Made by a program: the position numbers and the translations under genes. The notes beneath the pieces are model-generated. The model was not told where the DNA came from and did no database searches. It worked only from the letters and a program-made list of their open reading frames with translations. A stretch of DNA of 64,000 bases from Curvularia sp. ZM96 (taxonomy: Eukaryota > Ascomycota > Dothideomycetes > Pleosporales > Pleosporaceae), in assembly GCA_022457065.1 (NCBI GenBank), contig JAJGBQ010000005.1:310001-374000 (forward strand), given 5' to 3'. This document shows positions 10,620 to 22,332 of this stretch, one piece after another (position 1 is the stretch's first letter; each line of letters starts with the position of its first letter).

Positions 10620-11822
10620 CTAGTGGTTCTTCTCAACAATCTCCTTGGCAAATGCTGCAAAGTCCCGCCTCTCGTCGACTTTTTCCCACAGGTTCGGCTG
10701 CGTGAAGACCGCCAGCGTGTTCCTAGCCACCTGACCTCCCCCAGCGCCCGCTGCAGCGCCCCGCACAAAGTGAGGGACTGCCTTGAACTTGCCCTTGGTG
10801 ATAATCTCCAGCGCCTCACCGGTTTGGAACGCCAGACAGTCACGCGGAATGCTGACCTTGGTCACGGCTCCCGTGCGCGAGTGGATGTAGAGGCCCGCTT
10901 TCGGGTCTGGGGATCGCTCCAGCTCCTCGAGCGGTGCAAACGATGCGCCCGTCTGCGGCGGGTTCGCAGCTTCGTCTACAAACATGGCCGATGTCAGCCC
11001 GGTCAGGCAGCCGTGATCCAGGTGGGTAGCACACCAGTCATCCTCGTCTCCGCTTGAAATTTCCGACTCGGACGCGGGGCTGGGGAAGTAATGCAACAGC
11101 CGCGCCTTGGTCGACACGCTCGTCTTGACGACATGCTCGAGGTACCCCTTTTGATAACCATCAATGTTGGCCTCGGCGTACTTGTCGCATGCTCGGGCGA
11201 CCAGCGCAGCAATGTCGATGATCAGGGTGCAGAGCTCGCGGAACGTCTCTTCGAAGCCTGGCAGCAGATGCTCCGACGGCCACACGTTGGGCGCCGTGTA
11301 CTCTGGGAAGGAGGGGTATTTCTCGGCCACTGCCTTTTGCTGCTCCTCAAACCCAGGCGCACAGTTGACATAGTAGGAGCCTTTCAGCGTGTCGTATTTG
11401 CCATCTTTCAGAGTTTCTTTGCCGCATGACCATCCAACAAGCCACTTGGACGCGGGGGACTCGAGTTTGGCTGATACACGGTCAACTCCCTGGAGCATCA
11501 ACGGCGCACAGTGTATGCTTACCCAACTCTTCTTCAGACAGGTTCCCAAGAGCAGATGCGTACGACAACAGCCTGTGGCGCAGGCTATGGAATTTGGCAG
11601 GAAGGTCTTTTACAACAATGATACCCAAGCTCGCGGGCCCAAATGCCTCCTCTAGCAATGTGAAGTCGACGTCATCTGCGAATGCCACCATTAGCCATTT
11701 TTCGTTCCCTGTCAATGTGCATCCTGCAGACACTGCAGCCACCAATACTACTTACTGTTTCGCAGGGCATCCAGTCCCACTGCGACTGCGCTCTGGCTCA
11801 CTGCAGCGTTAGCGTTGGCCAT
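10620..11822 (-). CDS. 2-oxoglutarate/Fe(II) oxygenase-like protein (clavaminate/IPNS-like fold)
   Basis: Inferred exons are 11822-11756, 11708-11523 and 11485-10620, giving 372 aa. The protein starts MANANAAVSQSAVAV and contains KWLVGWSCGKETLKDGKYD and GSYYVNCAPGFEEQ, hallmarks of a widespread fungal and plant clavaminate-synthase-like family. Putative metal ligands are the HxD of ATHLDHGCLTGL and the distal histidine of AVPHFVRGA; the arginine of ARNTLAVFTQP would hold 2-oxoglutarate. The second intron is unusual: donor GTAAGC at 11522 and two close acceptors, CAG (33-nt intron, out of frame) and GGAG (37-nt intron, in frame). I chose the in-frame one. It is divergent from FRG1 with only 209 bp between the start codons. 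Substrate unknown. Confidence 0.82.
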
Positions 11823-12031
11823 GTTAGTTGCTCAAAGGATGCCTAGGTATCTGACGACGACGATGCACTACGTCGTTGATTCTGCCACTTTATCGTCGTT
11901 CTGTAGCGCACGACTGGGGCTGGCCTGACCTTGCATCGCAACCGCACCTGCCTGATTTGCGCGAGCCTCGGCCAACTCCGATCTCTCACCTCCGGCGCCA
12001 CACCTTACTCCCACGACCAAGTACCACCAAC
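11823..12031. promoter_or_regulatory. Shared divergent promoter region
   Basis: These 209 bp separate the start codons of the oxygenase-like gene (minus) and FRG1 (plus), so both promoters must lie here or overlap the genes. I see no clear TATA box or known operator. Confidence 0.5.
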
Positions 12032-12900
12032 ATGCCAAAAGCACTCCATTTTAAAGGCGACAAGAAAGTCAAGAAGCGCAGAAAGGCTGCCGAGCCATAC
12101 GATGCCGACGACGCGCACTCGAAGCAGGTCACGACCAGCGCGCCTGCAGAGGCCGAAAATGACGACTCTTGGGTGAGCGCAGATGTGCCCAGCGACATTT
12201 CTGGACCCATTGTCATAGTCCTCCCAACCGACAAACCGACGTGCCTGGCATGCGACGCCAACGGCAAGGTGTTTGCGAGCGAATTGGAAAATATTGTTGA
12301 GGGCGACGTTGCGACGGCCGAACCGCATGATGTGCGTCAGGTCTTTGTCGCGAATCGCGTCGCAGGTACAGAGCAGTTGAGTTTGAAAGGCCATCATGGC
12401 AGGTATGACAGCAACCTAAGCATTCGAGGCCCTTGGCCATTACATGGCATTTTGGCTTACTCGTCTCTAGATACCTTAGCTGCGACAAGTACGGTGTCCT
12501 GAGTGCGACAGCAACTGCAATCTCCCCGGAAGAGACCTTTCTCACCATTCCCGTCCCTGACAACGCCTCTGCCTTTTCGCTCCAGACTGCGCGCGACAAG
12601 TTCCTCAGCGTGCACGAGTCCAAGGCAGGCCCTGAGCTCCGCGGCGACGCAGAACACATTGAGTTCCCTACTACACTCCGCATACGCATGCAGGCGCGCT
12701 TCAAGCCGCGCCTCAAGGCAACCAAGGAAGAAAAGGCAAACGTCAAGATTAGCCGCAAGGAGCTCGAAGACCAAATCGGGCGCCGGCTTGACGATGCAGA
12801 AGTCAAGAAGCTGCGTAAGGCTAAAGTCGAGGGAAACTTTTACGAGACAGCCCTGGACATGAAAGTCAAGTCCAGCCACGACAAGTACGCCAGCATGTGA
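12032..12900 (+). CDS. FRG1: FRG1-like protein
   Basis: Two exons, 12032-12402 and 12471-12900, are joined over a 68-nt phase-2 intron (GTATGA...CTCTAG) and encode 266 aa, close to the usual 258 aa of FRG1. The start MPKALHFKGDKKVKKRRK is the basic nuclear/nucleolar targeting end of the family. The FRG1 beta-trefoil region follows, with GPIVIVLPTDKPTCLACD and YLSCDKYGVLSATATAIS. The C-terminal part has FPTTLRIRMQARFKPRLK and ends in a lysine-rich segment. FRG1 proteins bind actin and RNA and associate with the spliceosome. Nothing odd is seen. Confidence 0.93.
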
Positions 12901-13728
12901 GGGGAACTAGGGTGATCTCGCCATCTTCCTTCCACGCGGGAACAGGCATGCCATGTCTTTGGCGCCCCCCTGAAAGTGCTAGTCCTTCACAAGAAACGAC
13001 AAGCACCTTTCTTCCCCCGCCTTTTCGTATGCATAACCACAGATCTCGAGATCGCAACCGCAAACAACGTACCAGGCCTGCTCGGCCCTGCTCCGGCCCT
13101 GTGCATTATGCTCTAGAAGCTGTGTTTCAAAGCACTAGCGCCATACCAACCCTGTGTGCCTGAATGGTTACCAACACGCTTTTCTCAATGCGATACGATA
13201 CCAACGAACGCCACATTTACACCGCGCTAGACTTGCGTGGGATAGACGAGGTGGACTCGTATGCTAGTATGCAGCTTTGATGGTGCAGCTGGACTTGCGA
13301 TCCTTGTTGGTGGCAGTAGAATCATGGGACGGTCTACACGTCAGATAGATGTCGCTTGTGACGACTCCTCGGCTTGACTTGCAGCAATTGGGTGGGTAAA
13401 TATGGTAGTCAACGCGTGATATAGTTATAGTAATAGAAACGGTTTACTCTATACACAAACACACACACCTACCGAGTATTATGCTACCACATGTCCCCTG
13501 CTCTTAGAGCATATGCTATGATGAATCCACACCTCGAACTAATTGCCTATCCTGCAGCTTTCGTTTCTCTTAGATGCACTTCTCTACACAAAGCACCGAA
13601 GAATGCAAGCTTCGCTTTGGATGAATTGTCATATTAACACATCTAGGAGTCTATCTCCCCAAAGGCTCAAGGTAGAATCTAATAGGTCATCGACACACCA
13701 AGTCCCCATCTATACACCCCACGGCCAT
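12901..13728. other. Convergent intergenic region
   Basis: FRG1 and MCR1 point towards each other, so this stretch holds their two 3' untranslated regions and terminators. I see no further gene. Confidence 0.55.
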
Positions 13729-14880
13729 CTAGAACTTGTACACCTGGTCCTTGCTGTAGCCAAGCTCCTTGAGGTATCCCTCGAGCTCGCCCTGATCAGA
13801 TGGGCTCTTCTTTCCACCGCTAATAGCCTTGTACATGCCGGGGGGTCCGCAGACAAAAAGCTTGATCTTCTCTCCCTCCTTTGGCTCAGGAAGCACAGTC
13901 TTCAACAGCTCCTTGGTAATGTATCCCTTGCCGCCTTGCCACTGCTCTGGTGGGTTGTCCAGGACGTAGAAGGCGCGGAAGCGCTGGGGATACGTGTTTT
14001 CCAGCTCCTCGAACTCGCGCTTGAGCAGGATGTCTTGTTCCGAGACGTTGCCGTACACGAGCGTGACCTTGGTCTTGTCCTCTGGGTTGCGGAAAATGTG
14101 GCGGGCCGTCTGCCACATGGGTGTGATACCAGTGCCACCAGCAATCAGCGCAATGTGCTCAAACTTGTTTGGTTGCCATTGGAACTTTGGAATCGGTCCC
14201 TTGATGTCCAGTCGCTGGCCGGGCTCCATGCTGTGCATGTGCTCCGACATGGGGCCGTTGGGGTATGCCTTGATGATGAAGTCCACAGTGCCCTTCTGGT
14301 CTACGTCGCTGACGGGAGTGTAAGGTCGGATGACGGGTTTCTGCATCTCGGGGCCCTTGTACTTGGTGATGACGGCAGCTATATGGAGTCAGCGGGGTCT
14401 CAAATAGTCGTTCAATGCAAACATACAAGCTACAGGCAGGCCGCTCTCCATGTCTTCCTCGGGAAGCTTAAAGCTAAGCTTCTTGGTGTTGTGGTTGATA
14501 ACCTCGGACTTGTCCAACACAAGCGACAAGAAACCTTGGTCTCCTCCGGTGAAAGCCTTCTTAGCAGCGCCGCCAGTCGAAGAGGGGATCTTGTTGGCCT
14601 CCTCGGACGGCGGCGCTCGACCCTTCTGCCCTGATGGCGAATCACCTCCCCTCAAGAACAGGTAAGCACCAGAGAGACCAGCAGCGGCGATTCCTGTGTA
14701 CAGAATGCCATTGTTGCCGCCGCTCTTGGGCTGCTCAGATGCATATCGGCGGACTTGCTATTCTCACACGTCAGTATTTGTCCGACGGCTTGGAAGATTT
14801 GTAATGCGCAGATGGGCAAGAAAGCTGGCGCATACCTGGTGCAGCGTCCTGGCCGGGCGGAATACCTGTCTGGCAAACAT
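13729..14880 (-). CDS. MCR1: NADH-cytochrome b5 reductase, mitochondrial (MCR1-like)
   Basis: Three exons, 14880-14836, 14757-14427 and 14378-13729, encode 341 aa. The N-terminus MFARQVFRPARTLHQ is an arginine-rich mitochondrial presequence, followed by a single transmembrane segment (GILYTGIAAAGLSGAYLFL). The FAD-binding motif RPYTPVSD, the NADH-binding motif GGTGITPM and the C-terminal CGPPGMYKAISGGKKSPSDQ are all present. The enzyme passes electrons from NADH to cytochrome b5 and supports ergosterol synthesis and ascorbyl radical reduction at the outer membrane and intermembrane space. Length and motif order match the yeast and fungal family. Confidence 0.95.
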
Positions 14881-15761
14881 GGCGAGACGAATTGGTACGG
14901 TTCGGCGGGTGGGAGAGGTTCAATTGAGGTGTTGAAGGGGAAAGAAGCGACGTTATCGAGGTACTTTGCGCTCGTTGTGAGCTAACGCCAAGCAGCAAAC
15001 GTCATCGGTTGCTGACATGCCCCGAAGTCCGGACTCTGCATTCCCCGACGTTCCCGCTCCCAGCCACCAGACAGTGTCGGAAATTGGCTACATCTGCAGA
15101 TGCCTGGTTCAGATGGTGTTAGTGCAATGAATCCACAATGCATGCTCATGATGTGAATGAGAAATTTATTATCGAGGATTTTCAATGTCAAATTTGTCTA
15201 AAGCTACTTCCAACGACACGTTCCTGAGCCTGCAGCATTTCACCCAATGGTTTTAGCTATCTACGCTACTTGAATGTGCTCGATTCACCTTGCTTTGGTG
15301 ATATATGCGAACAAAAGGTGTGCCGAGGGTTTGGTTTGCAATTAGTTCTTACACAGACCGATGCTGCGTAACTCTAGAGGAAACGTGTATTCAAAAATGG
15401 TATTTTGTCTCACTGACTTTTCGGATAACTCAGTCTAAGTTTTTGTGGTATTACACAAGTTCATATCAATGCTTTTGTATCGTGTGTATCTTTCAATTAT
15501 GAAGGAACATGTCTATACACGCCCGATTGAAACTTGCCAGTCGTGTCTTCCAAACAGCGCTCTCGTCACCCAATACGAGTTCTTCTCAAGAAGCTAGCAA
15601 TCTTTTATTTCACATAGTACCGTTGGAAGATATCACACTAACATTGATATATTCAAGTGTGAAATGCCTCATCACCATTCACTCTTTGCGACAAGCACAT
15701 ACTTCACAAACTATGCCTTTCACCACAGAACAACTGTAACATTTATTAACCCGGAAATCCC
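14881..15761. other. Intergenic, start of AT-rich accessory region
   Basis: This holds the MCR1 upstream region. From about 15.1 kb base composition becomes AT-rich and no gene is recognised. Confidence 0.5.
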
Positions 15762-16021
15762 ATGCTCAATCTTCCTTCATTCACTGCCAACGGACCTTAC
15801 TCTAGGTCCCCTCCACGTACACACATCGCTCTAGTATCACAGCTCCTATCAGGTAAACAAAGTATCTAGCACTCCAAGACCTTACACCTTGACCCCAAAC
15901 CGCAGCAAACCAGAATTCCTCCATACTAACAACAATACCAGATGACAAATACCTCATCCGCCCCCGCGGCAGCTTCATGCAACTCCCCAACCAAGGCTGG
16001 AACCTGCAGCCCACGGGCTAA
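15762..16021 (+). CDS. Small unrecognised protein, possibly truncated
   Basis: Two inferred exons, 15762-15852 and 15942-16021, encode 56 aa. The 89-nt intron has a GTAAAC donor, a perfect ACTAAC branch site and a CAG acceptor. The protein reads MLNLPSFTANGPYSRSPP, then THIALVSQLLS, then DDKYLIRPRGSFMQLPNQGW near the end. No signal peptide or membrane segment is seen. The terminal TAA (16019-16021) could be a CAA changed by C to T, because the frame goes on in a protein-like way for another 15 codons to a TGA. It may therefore be a shortened copy of a longer gene. Function unknown. Confidence 0.4.
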
Positions 16022-17775
16022 CCCGATAGAGACGTGTATGCCAGTGGCGGCTTACAAAGTACACCATGATTCAGATACTGCAATCATCAATTGTCTAAAA
16101 TGAATTCCCGATTAGCGAGACAACAGGGGATACAAGACTAGTAAACCGACTAGATTTTAGTTGCTGCTTAGTCTAGGAATTAGCGCTAGTGAATTCGAGA
16201 AGCATAAGGATGCAGTAGGCTTGATTAGGTCTTTCGTTCAGTTAGTAGAAATGTCGATAGCAGGTTCTAGAGGGCGTTGTAACAGCAGGTGTCTGCGTTA
16301 CAAAGTGGGTATCACTATGCGTTAGACCAGGCGTCTTGAAATATACGCGGTGGTTCTAAAAATGCGTTAGCTAGGATAACGAGCACCGTGGCCTGAAATG
16401 TCTTAGCACTACTCCTCATGCTAGGTCAGATTAGCGGTACTTAGAATGCTTCTAGAAGCTAGTGTCGTAACTATTTAGTGTGTCGCATGCCTACTAACTA
16501 CTACATAGACTATGAAGGCTTGCTTTTTGCTTGATCGTCCTACTTAGTTAACCATTGCAGCGCAGCTATCTTATGAAGCATAGTTAGTATTATTCTCAGT
16601 ATATAAGCTTTATATAGCACTCTGGAGAATAACAATCTTCTAGACAAGTGCGCCATACTTTGAACAGTCGCGAGAGCAAGTTAAGATAGAGGTGTCAACG
16701 ACATAAGTAGTAAGATGCTTTGTTACATCTATAGAGAAGTCACGCTAAAGATATTTGTTATGTGAGAATCCAAAAAGCCGAGTTATATATTCTAGAAGCA
16801 TCTAGACGGTGCGACGGTTATTGGCGTTGTTGAAGTAGAAAGTGCAATTGTCGTTCTGCTATAGCGGTTAGTCTCTTACGATTAAAGGGACATTAACTAT
16901 GCAATTTTCATTAATCGTAAATAGATAAATAGTTCCTACAACCTAATACATTTCAAGTAGAACATGAGGCACATACACAGCTGTACCCTAGGACTAACGC
17001 AGCAGGAACCTCCATTCACGAACAGAGATGCTAACCTGATGTGGGTATTGCGACACCTCACTTTCGCAAATAGTCGAATACAGATAAGCTCGCTACCTAA
17101 GCAGTGAATAAGGCTTAGCGTCAGCGCTGATCCATTAGTGCACACGCACGCTAGGATAATAATCCAATCGTGTGCGCCATCTTTGAGAGTAGCTGTAACT
17201 TGCTTTGCCCACATTCGCCTGCTAGTAAGCAGCTGACACTTCTCAAATAACAGATCCTAAGCGAACGTCTCAATACACCATAGTGCAAGCGTGGGCCAGT
17301 TTACTGCAGGTAGCTGCGCCGCGCATCCTGCGGGAAAAGGCAAGACATCATAAACTAGTTCTTACCAAATTGTTGTACAGCTATGTGCCGGTTCTCACAA
17401 AGCCAACGTCATCTATCTTTAGATTGTATGCCAGGATTTTAACCAAGTTCTGATCATTATGGGAGGTCTCTAGTTAAATACTACGTGCACATATCTTATC
17501 AATAGGCGACCCCTGTGAACAGAAATTTATCATTCATAGACGAGAAACAACAATTCTAAGAGCTTCTTCCACTTACTATTAATTCGTAGGAGGAGTAAAA
17601 CCTACCGTAAATCTGCAGCTGGATGGATCATGCGCAGCATACTTTCTTTTTCCTTACGATCGCTAAATGACTCTACAGGCAAGCATGGTTTTTTCACTGA
17701 CCATCTTCAACGGTGAAAAGTACCCTTCTTACTACCAGTCGACAATTGCGCAACGAATACAGCATTGAGCCTTTC
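16022..17775. other. AT-rich, repeat-like decayed DNA
   Basis: About 1.75 kb rich in CTAG and TA steps with no open gene. It has the look of RIP-decayed repetitive sequence, but I find no terminal repeats. A short segment near 17045-17095 is shared with 24685-24735. Confidence 0.45.
17045..17095 (+). repeat. Dispersed degenerate repeat, copy 1
   Basis: The stretch TGCGACACCTCACTTTCGCA and the following AATAGTCGAATACAG resemble 24685-24735 at roughly 70 percent by eye. Read on the minus strand both copies give a CIRLFA...CRNT peptide, so they may come from one old element. Confidence 0.4.
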
Positions 17776-19947
17776 ATGGCAGAACAGAAACTAAAGGCGA
17801 ATTGCACTGCATCGCCTTTCGACCACACCGGAACTGACACAAGTTTCGACATTTCTACGACAGCAGGGCTCCAGGCCTGGATTCATTGGCACTATTGTCA
17901 GGAGGGCTTCCAATACAATGGAACATACAAAAGTTTGAATGAGCTGCGAGAGCATTTATATGCTTTGAACACTAGTGAGCGCAAGGCGGAACCACCCTGT
18001 GCTACTAAACTTTCCAAAACAAAAATTCGCCAGGCAATCGGTCCGTAAGTATGTCCCGAAATTGACTATTCCTTAGCAATATCCAGTAGTTGATTTACTT
18101 CGCCCGTATATATCGGCCAGCTTGTATGTTGTCTTGCGGCGAAAATCTGCTGACCTTGATATCTAATGAAATACACGCGGCACAGCCATACATCAATTGA
18201 CGCTAAGCAGGCTTCTTTCACCAAACCATCCGTACAGTCTGGTGGGGGCAAAGAAGAATGACATCGCAACAAAAGACACAGAAAACAAAGACATGGACGT
18301 TCTACGCTCGCAACCGAGTGCTAGCATAACCGAAATGGAATCACTGAAGCCACAATCGGTCTCAGGCATACCGCACAAGACACAGCTCGATCTTCCTCAA
18401 AGTGCAGCGGAGCGTGAACACGAACCCCGTACCCCAAGTAGCAAAAAGTACGGTTCTTCCAGTACTGTCGTGTCTGCAAAATCTACAGCTAGTCGAGGTA
18501 TATACGTTGGCGAAGATAGCTTAGCGTCTATTGACGGTGGCTTAAGCGACACGGACCTTCTTATATCAGAGGAGGATGAACACAATGATGTGGAAGACGT
18601 ACAATGCCATGAAAGAGCCGCCCAGATTCGGAACGCACCGATGTTGGGAGTGGATGTGGTCTTGCAGGACACTCAGAATCTTCTCCCGCAATACGGGCTC
18701 ATGGGTTCATACAATAAAGCGAAGGATATCAGATCCAAGGTTTTCCTCAATACTAATGTCCCTTTCTCGGTGTTTCTTTGCGGAGTTCAGGGAAGCGGCA
18801 AGTCTCACACGACATCTTGCATCATTGAGAATTCTCTAGTACCTTCCAAATATCTCGGAAAGCTCAAAAACCCACTATCTGCCCTAGTATTCAGCTATGG
18901 TCGCTTCAGCGGCGACGGGATTGGATTCAGCATCAGCGAAGCCGCATTCTTAGCTTCTAGCGGAGCCGAAGTACCTGGCGCAGCCCATGTCAAAAAGGTG
19001 CATGTCTTGGTCTCACCGTCGAACTATGTGCGGATATCGAAGCTTTACCTACGACTCCCCAACGTTTCAGTCACGCCGTTCAAAATAAAGCCTCAAAATC
19101 TCGACATAACTACAATGCTCACATTGATGAACGTCAACGAGTCAGAAGAAACACCTCTTTACATGGCACAAGTCACGCAGATACTCCGAGAGATGTCGAC
19201 AGCAGGCGGACCGTTCGACTACAAGACGTTCAAGCTGCATCTGAAGAAGCAGAACTTCAACCCTGCACAAACCAACATGCTCCAGATGCGTCTCAGCTTA
19301 CTTGAGTCGTTTTTGGACATGAACAATACCACCCCTGAGATGTCATTCCCGCCTGGTGAAATAACAATCATGGACATGTCCTGTCCTTTTGTTGATGCCA
19401 ATACAGCGTGTGTCCTCTTCGAGATTGGGCTTCAGCAATACCTGCAGTCCAAAGGCACCGGCAAGATGATCGTCTTGGATGAGGCACATAAAGTATCAAA
19501 CCATGCGATCCCTCAAAATCCAGTTCTTCCACTAACGCTAGATAGTACATGTTAAAGATACCTGGAGCGCAATCGCTGAATGAGGCACTTCTTCAGACCA
19601 TCCGTCTACAGCGGCACCATGGCGCTAGGGTTATCGTCTCAACACAAGAGCCTACCCTTTTGACTGATTTAATTGCTCTTTGCTCGGTTACGGTAATTCA
19701 TCGCTTCTCAAGCCCAGAGTGGTTCTCGGCTATCAGACGTCATATCCCTGTCACAGATGAGAACCGCGATAGTCTCATGCGAAAGATTGAGAACCTTAAG
19801 ACGGGACAGGCGATCGTGTATTCGCCCAACGCGGTCCTTGGCTTTGATGACTATAGGAGGTTAGTCATGGGTACAAGTGGCATGATGGATGTTCGGGTCA
19901 GAAGGAGACTTACAAGCGATGGAGGGCAGTCTGTACTAGCTGTCTAG
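17776..19947 (+). CDS. P-loop ATPase of HerA/FtsK-like type, fungal family
   Basis: Three exons, 17776-18044, 18211-19492 and 19546-19947, encode 650 aa. Introns of 166 and 53 nt keep frame and both close with consensus acceptors; the second restores a continuous DEAHKYMLKIPGAQSLN block. Walker A is CGVQGSGKSHTTS (about residue 284) and Walker B is KMIVLDEAHK. A downstream ARVIVSTQEPTLLTDL segment with conserved Gln/Glu resembles the sensor region of HerA/VirB4-like motor ATPases. The N-terminal half is Ser/Thr-rich and acidic with no known domain. Such fungal proteins are annotated only as P-loop hydrolases. It stands alone among repeat-like DNA. Role unknown; DNA or protein translocation is possible by analogy only. 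Confidence 0.85.
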
Positions 19948-21157
19948 GGAGGTAGCTTTCGGAACAGCCTGAAAGCTTGTGCGTTGCTTGTTTGCTTAGC
20001 GGGGAACTTATGCTGTTGTTTTAGTCAAGCTCTAGATCGACTAGAAGGGTTTCGACCATGACGCGAAGAGAAGTGGCAGTATATCTACTAAAATTCCCGA
20101 AGGCGTCTTGACTCGATCGATCTCAAATTTCGTTTGTACTTAGTTGAGAGCTTAAACTATGGCGAAGCTAGCATCAAGTAGTGAGATGAGACATGACAGT
20201 GAATTCCATTATTTTCCAACTTGGCCAGCCCTAAGGCGGGCTCAGCTAGTTCTACGCTAGGGTTTTCCACCCTACTGTCTACTGTTAGTGCCAATCCTGG
20301 GTCTTGAACATGTCCTTGATCTTTAGCCAAGGCTTCATTGTAAGGCTCGACGCGCTCGCCATTGTCTGGAACGTGCAGGGTATCGCTGTTACCGGAGGCG
20401 CTTGCACGCATCTAAGCTTCCTTCCCCTTCTTTGACAACTTCTCGCCCGCCCAATCATCCTTGGAGATGTAGAAAGTATAGATTGCTCATTTTCTGGCTC
20501 AGCAAACTCAGCATTGAAAGATACGAGCGTTTCGTCTCACGGGGCGAAGTCTCTACTTGATTCTTGAGGACAATGATTGTTCCTGTAAACAGATTAATAT
20601 CATGTGTGACTAATGGCATGATATTAGTTAATAGCTAGAGTAATGGATACCACATGTAGGTGTATTTTATATCACTTTCCATGAGGCTGTGCGTTGCCAC
20701 ACTCTTGCCATTTCAGGTGCTCATTATACGCCTTAACAGGTGGCTTGCAGCAGAGAATGCCATCATTCTAGGATCTTGACCATGATTAGACAAACGTATT
20801 TCACTGGTTTGTGGGGATTGAGATAAGCTAACCCTGTCTTGAACCTGGAAGCTCAGATCCTTATCCATTTAATCTAATAGTTTCATACAAATGGCCACCG
20901 TTATATATTCTCGGATGCAGAAAAACCAAAACTTGGCGATCAGCTCCGCTAGCATCAACAGTCCTTCAGCAGTCTGCACTTGTCGTTTCTCTCAAACATC
21001 GAACTTGAGCATTGTTGCGCGCCGCCCCATTTGGGGTTTCTATGTCGGCGCATCTAGAAAATTGATGGCCACTCCTGGTCGTAAGTCATCCACGACTCTG
21101 CAATCACTTATGGACAGTTTGTTGCTAGCTTCTGGAATGCATCGCTTTTCTATTCCA
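19948..21157. other. Intergenic, possible gene remnants
   Basis: Around 20420-20480 the minus strand reads TFYISKDDWAGEKLSKKGKEA-like sequence before a TAG, with upstream stops, so it may be the broken tail of a gene. I cannot assemble it. The plus-strand frame at 20891-21349 overlaps the BTB gene end antisense and is not supported. Confidence 0.3.
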
Positions 21158-22332
21158 CTATGCATGGGTACAGTCTCCACCTTCTCTAGCCCCGTCATCA
21201 TGTCTTACGCAATACAAGCAAACCCCAACAGCTCCCACCTGAGCTTCTTCGGCCTTCTTGGACAGCAAGTCAAGACTTGTCACCAGCGGGCAGGCAACTC
21301 CTGCTTCACAGCCGTGTCTCATGCCCTTTTTCGCGCGTGCAAACCTTGATCCAATGTCCAAAACGGAGCATGTCGCAAATGAGCCCAGGGTTGGCCACAA
21401 TTCCGCTTTCCGCAGAGCCTCAAAATACTCGGCAACCCTTGTCTCACCTGTACAGTATTTCGTAGGAAGTTCAGTGTTGCGACATGGATGACACTTCTTT
21501 GCATTTCCAGGAAGGCTACGACCACATTGGGGACAAAGAAGCTGCCAGGTATCGTAACATCTGGAACTACCGCGCAAAGAATGCTCCACACACTGCAGCT
21601 CGGTCTCCAAGCCGTCTAAGATCTGCTGAATGTGCCCAGCCAGTGACTCTGAATGATCTCAGCGAGAGCACAATAAATCGAATCCCTCACAGCTTACCAA
21701 TTACATGAGGGGGAAGTATTGAGAACAGTTGTTCCTTCTCCCACTCTGCTGAGAACTTCGGGGTTAGTTGAAGGACTGCTCTCCGGGATATGGCTTTAAA
21801 CTCCACCGCGTCATTAAACATGTATGCTGCCAAAACTAGGAACCCAAGCCCGTGTGTAGGATGTTCTATGTTTTCCGAATGTCGGAACCAAGTTGGTATC
21901 CATGGGCCTAAGGCCCCTGTACAATCGTACTTGTCGCAGAGAAGTGACAGACGCGCCAACTGCTCTGCATTCATAGTGTAGTCTGAGCGGCTACCTCGAT
22001 AATGAAAGATCCTGAGTAACAAGCCCATAAGATGAGCATCGTCTTCAAGTTCGATTTCAGGGCAATCTTCGTTGAGTAGTCGTTGTCCTTCGTGGAAGGA
22101 AGGCTTGAACATGTTCGAAAAGACGGGAGATGCGAGTCGAAGAACTGCAGTTGAGACTCGAAACTTGGTTACAACGTCACTGTCCTGGCTCAGGCACTTC
22201 AGAACAGCATCTCCTTCCGAGTCGAGCAGGGTAACATAGTCCGGATCGTTAGTTGAAGATAAAGCTTCATCTTCCTGTCACAGTTACAACAGTGGACTAA
22301 CGCGCTTCATCAAGTGAACATACTTGTTGCAT
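21158..22332 (-). CDS. BTB/POZ domain protein
   Basis: Three exons, 22332-22324 (only 9 nt, coding MQQ), 22274-21698 and 21648-21158, encode 358 aa. Introns are both 49 nt with GTATGT/CAG and GTAAGC/CAG ends. The BTB fold spans about residues 20-120: DAVLKCLSQDSDVVTKFRV, STAVLRLASPVFSNMFKPSF and LLLRIFHYRG. A LARLSLLCDKYDCTGAL helix and the cysteine-rich C-terminal region (LLCPQCGRSLPG, CHPC and GVCLYCVRHDDGAREGGDC) are typical of a large ascomycete BTB family of unknown function, often expanded and in variable regions. Without the tiny first exon the first Met would be residue 58 and would cut the BTB fold, which is why I prefer it; a different upstream exon is possible. Confidence 0.8.

Noticed and set aside
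13543..14634. 363-aa plus-strand frame, Leu/Val-rich
   Set aside because: It is the antisense shadow of MCR1, which has clear motifs and a consistent exon structure on the minus strand.
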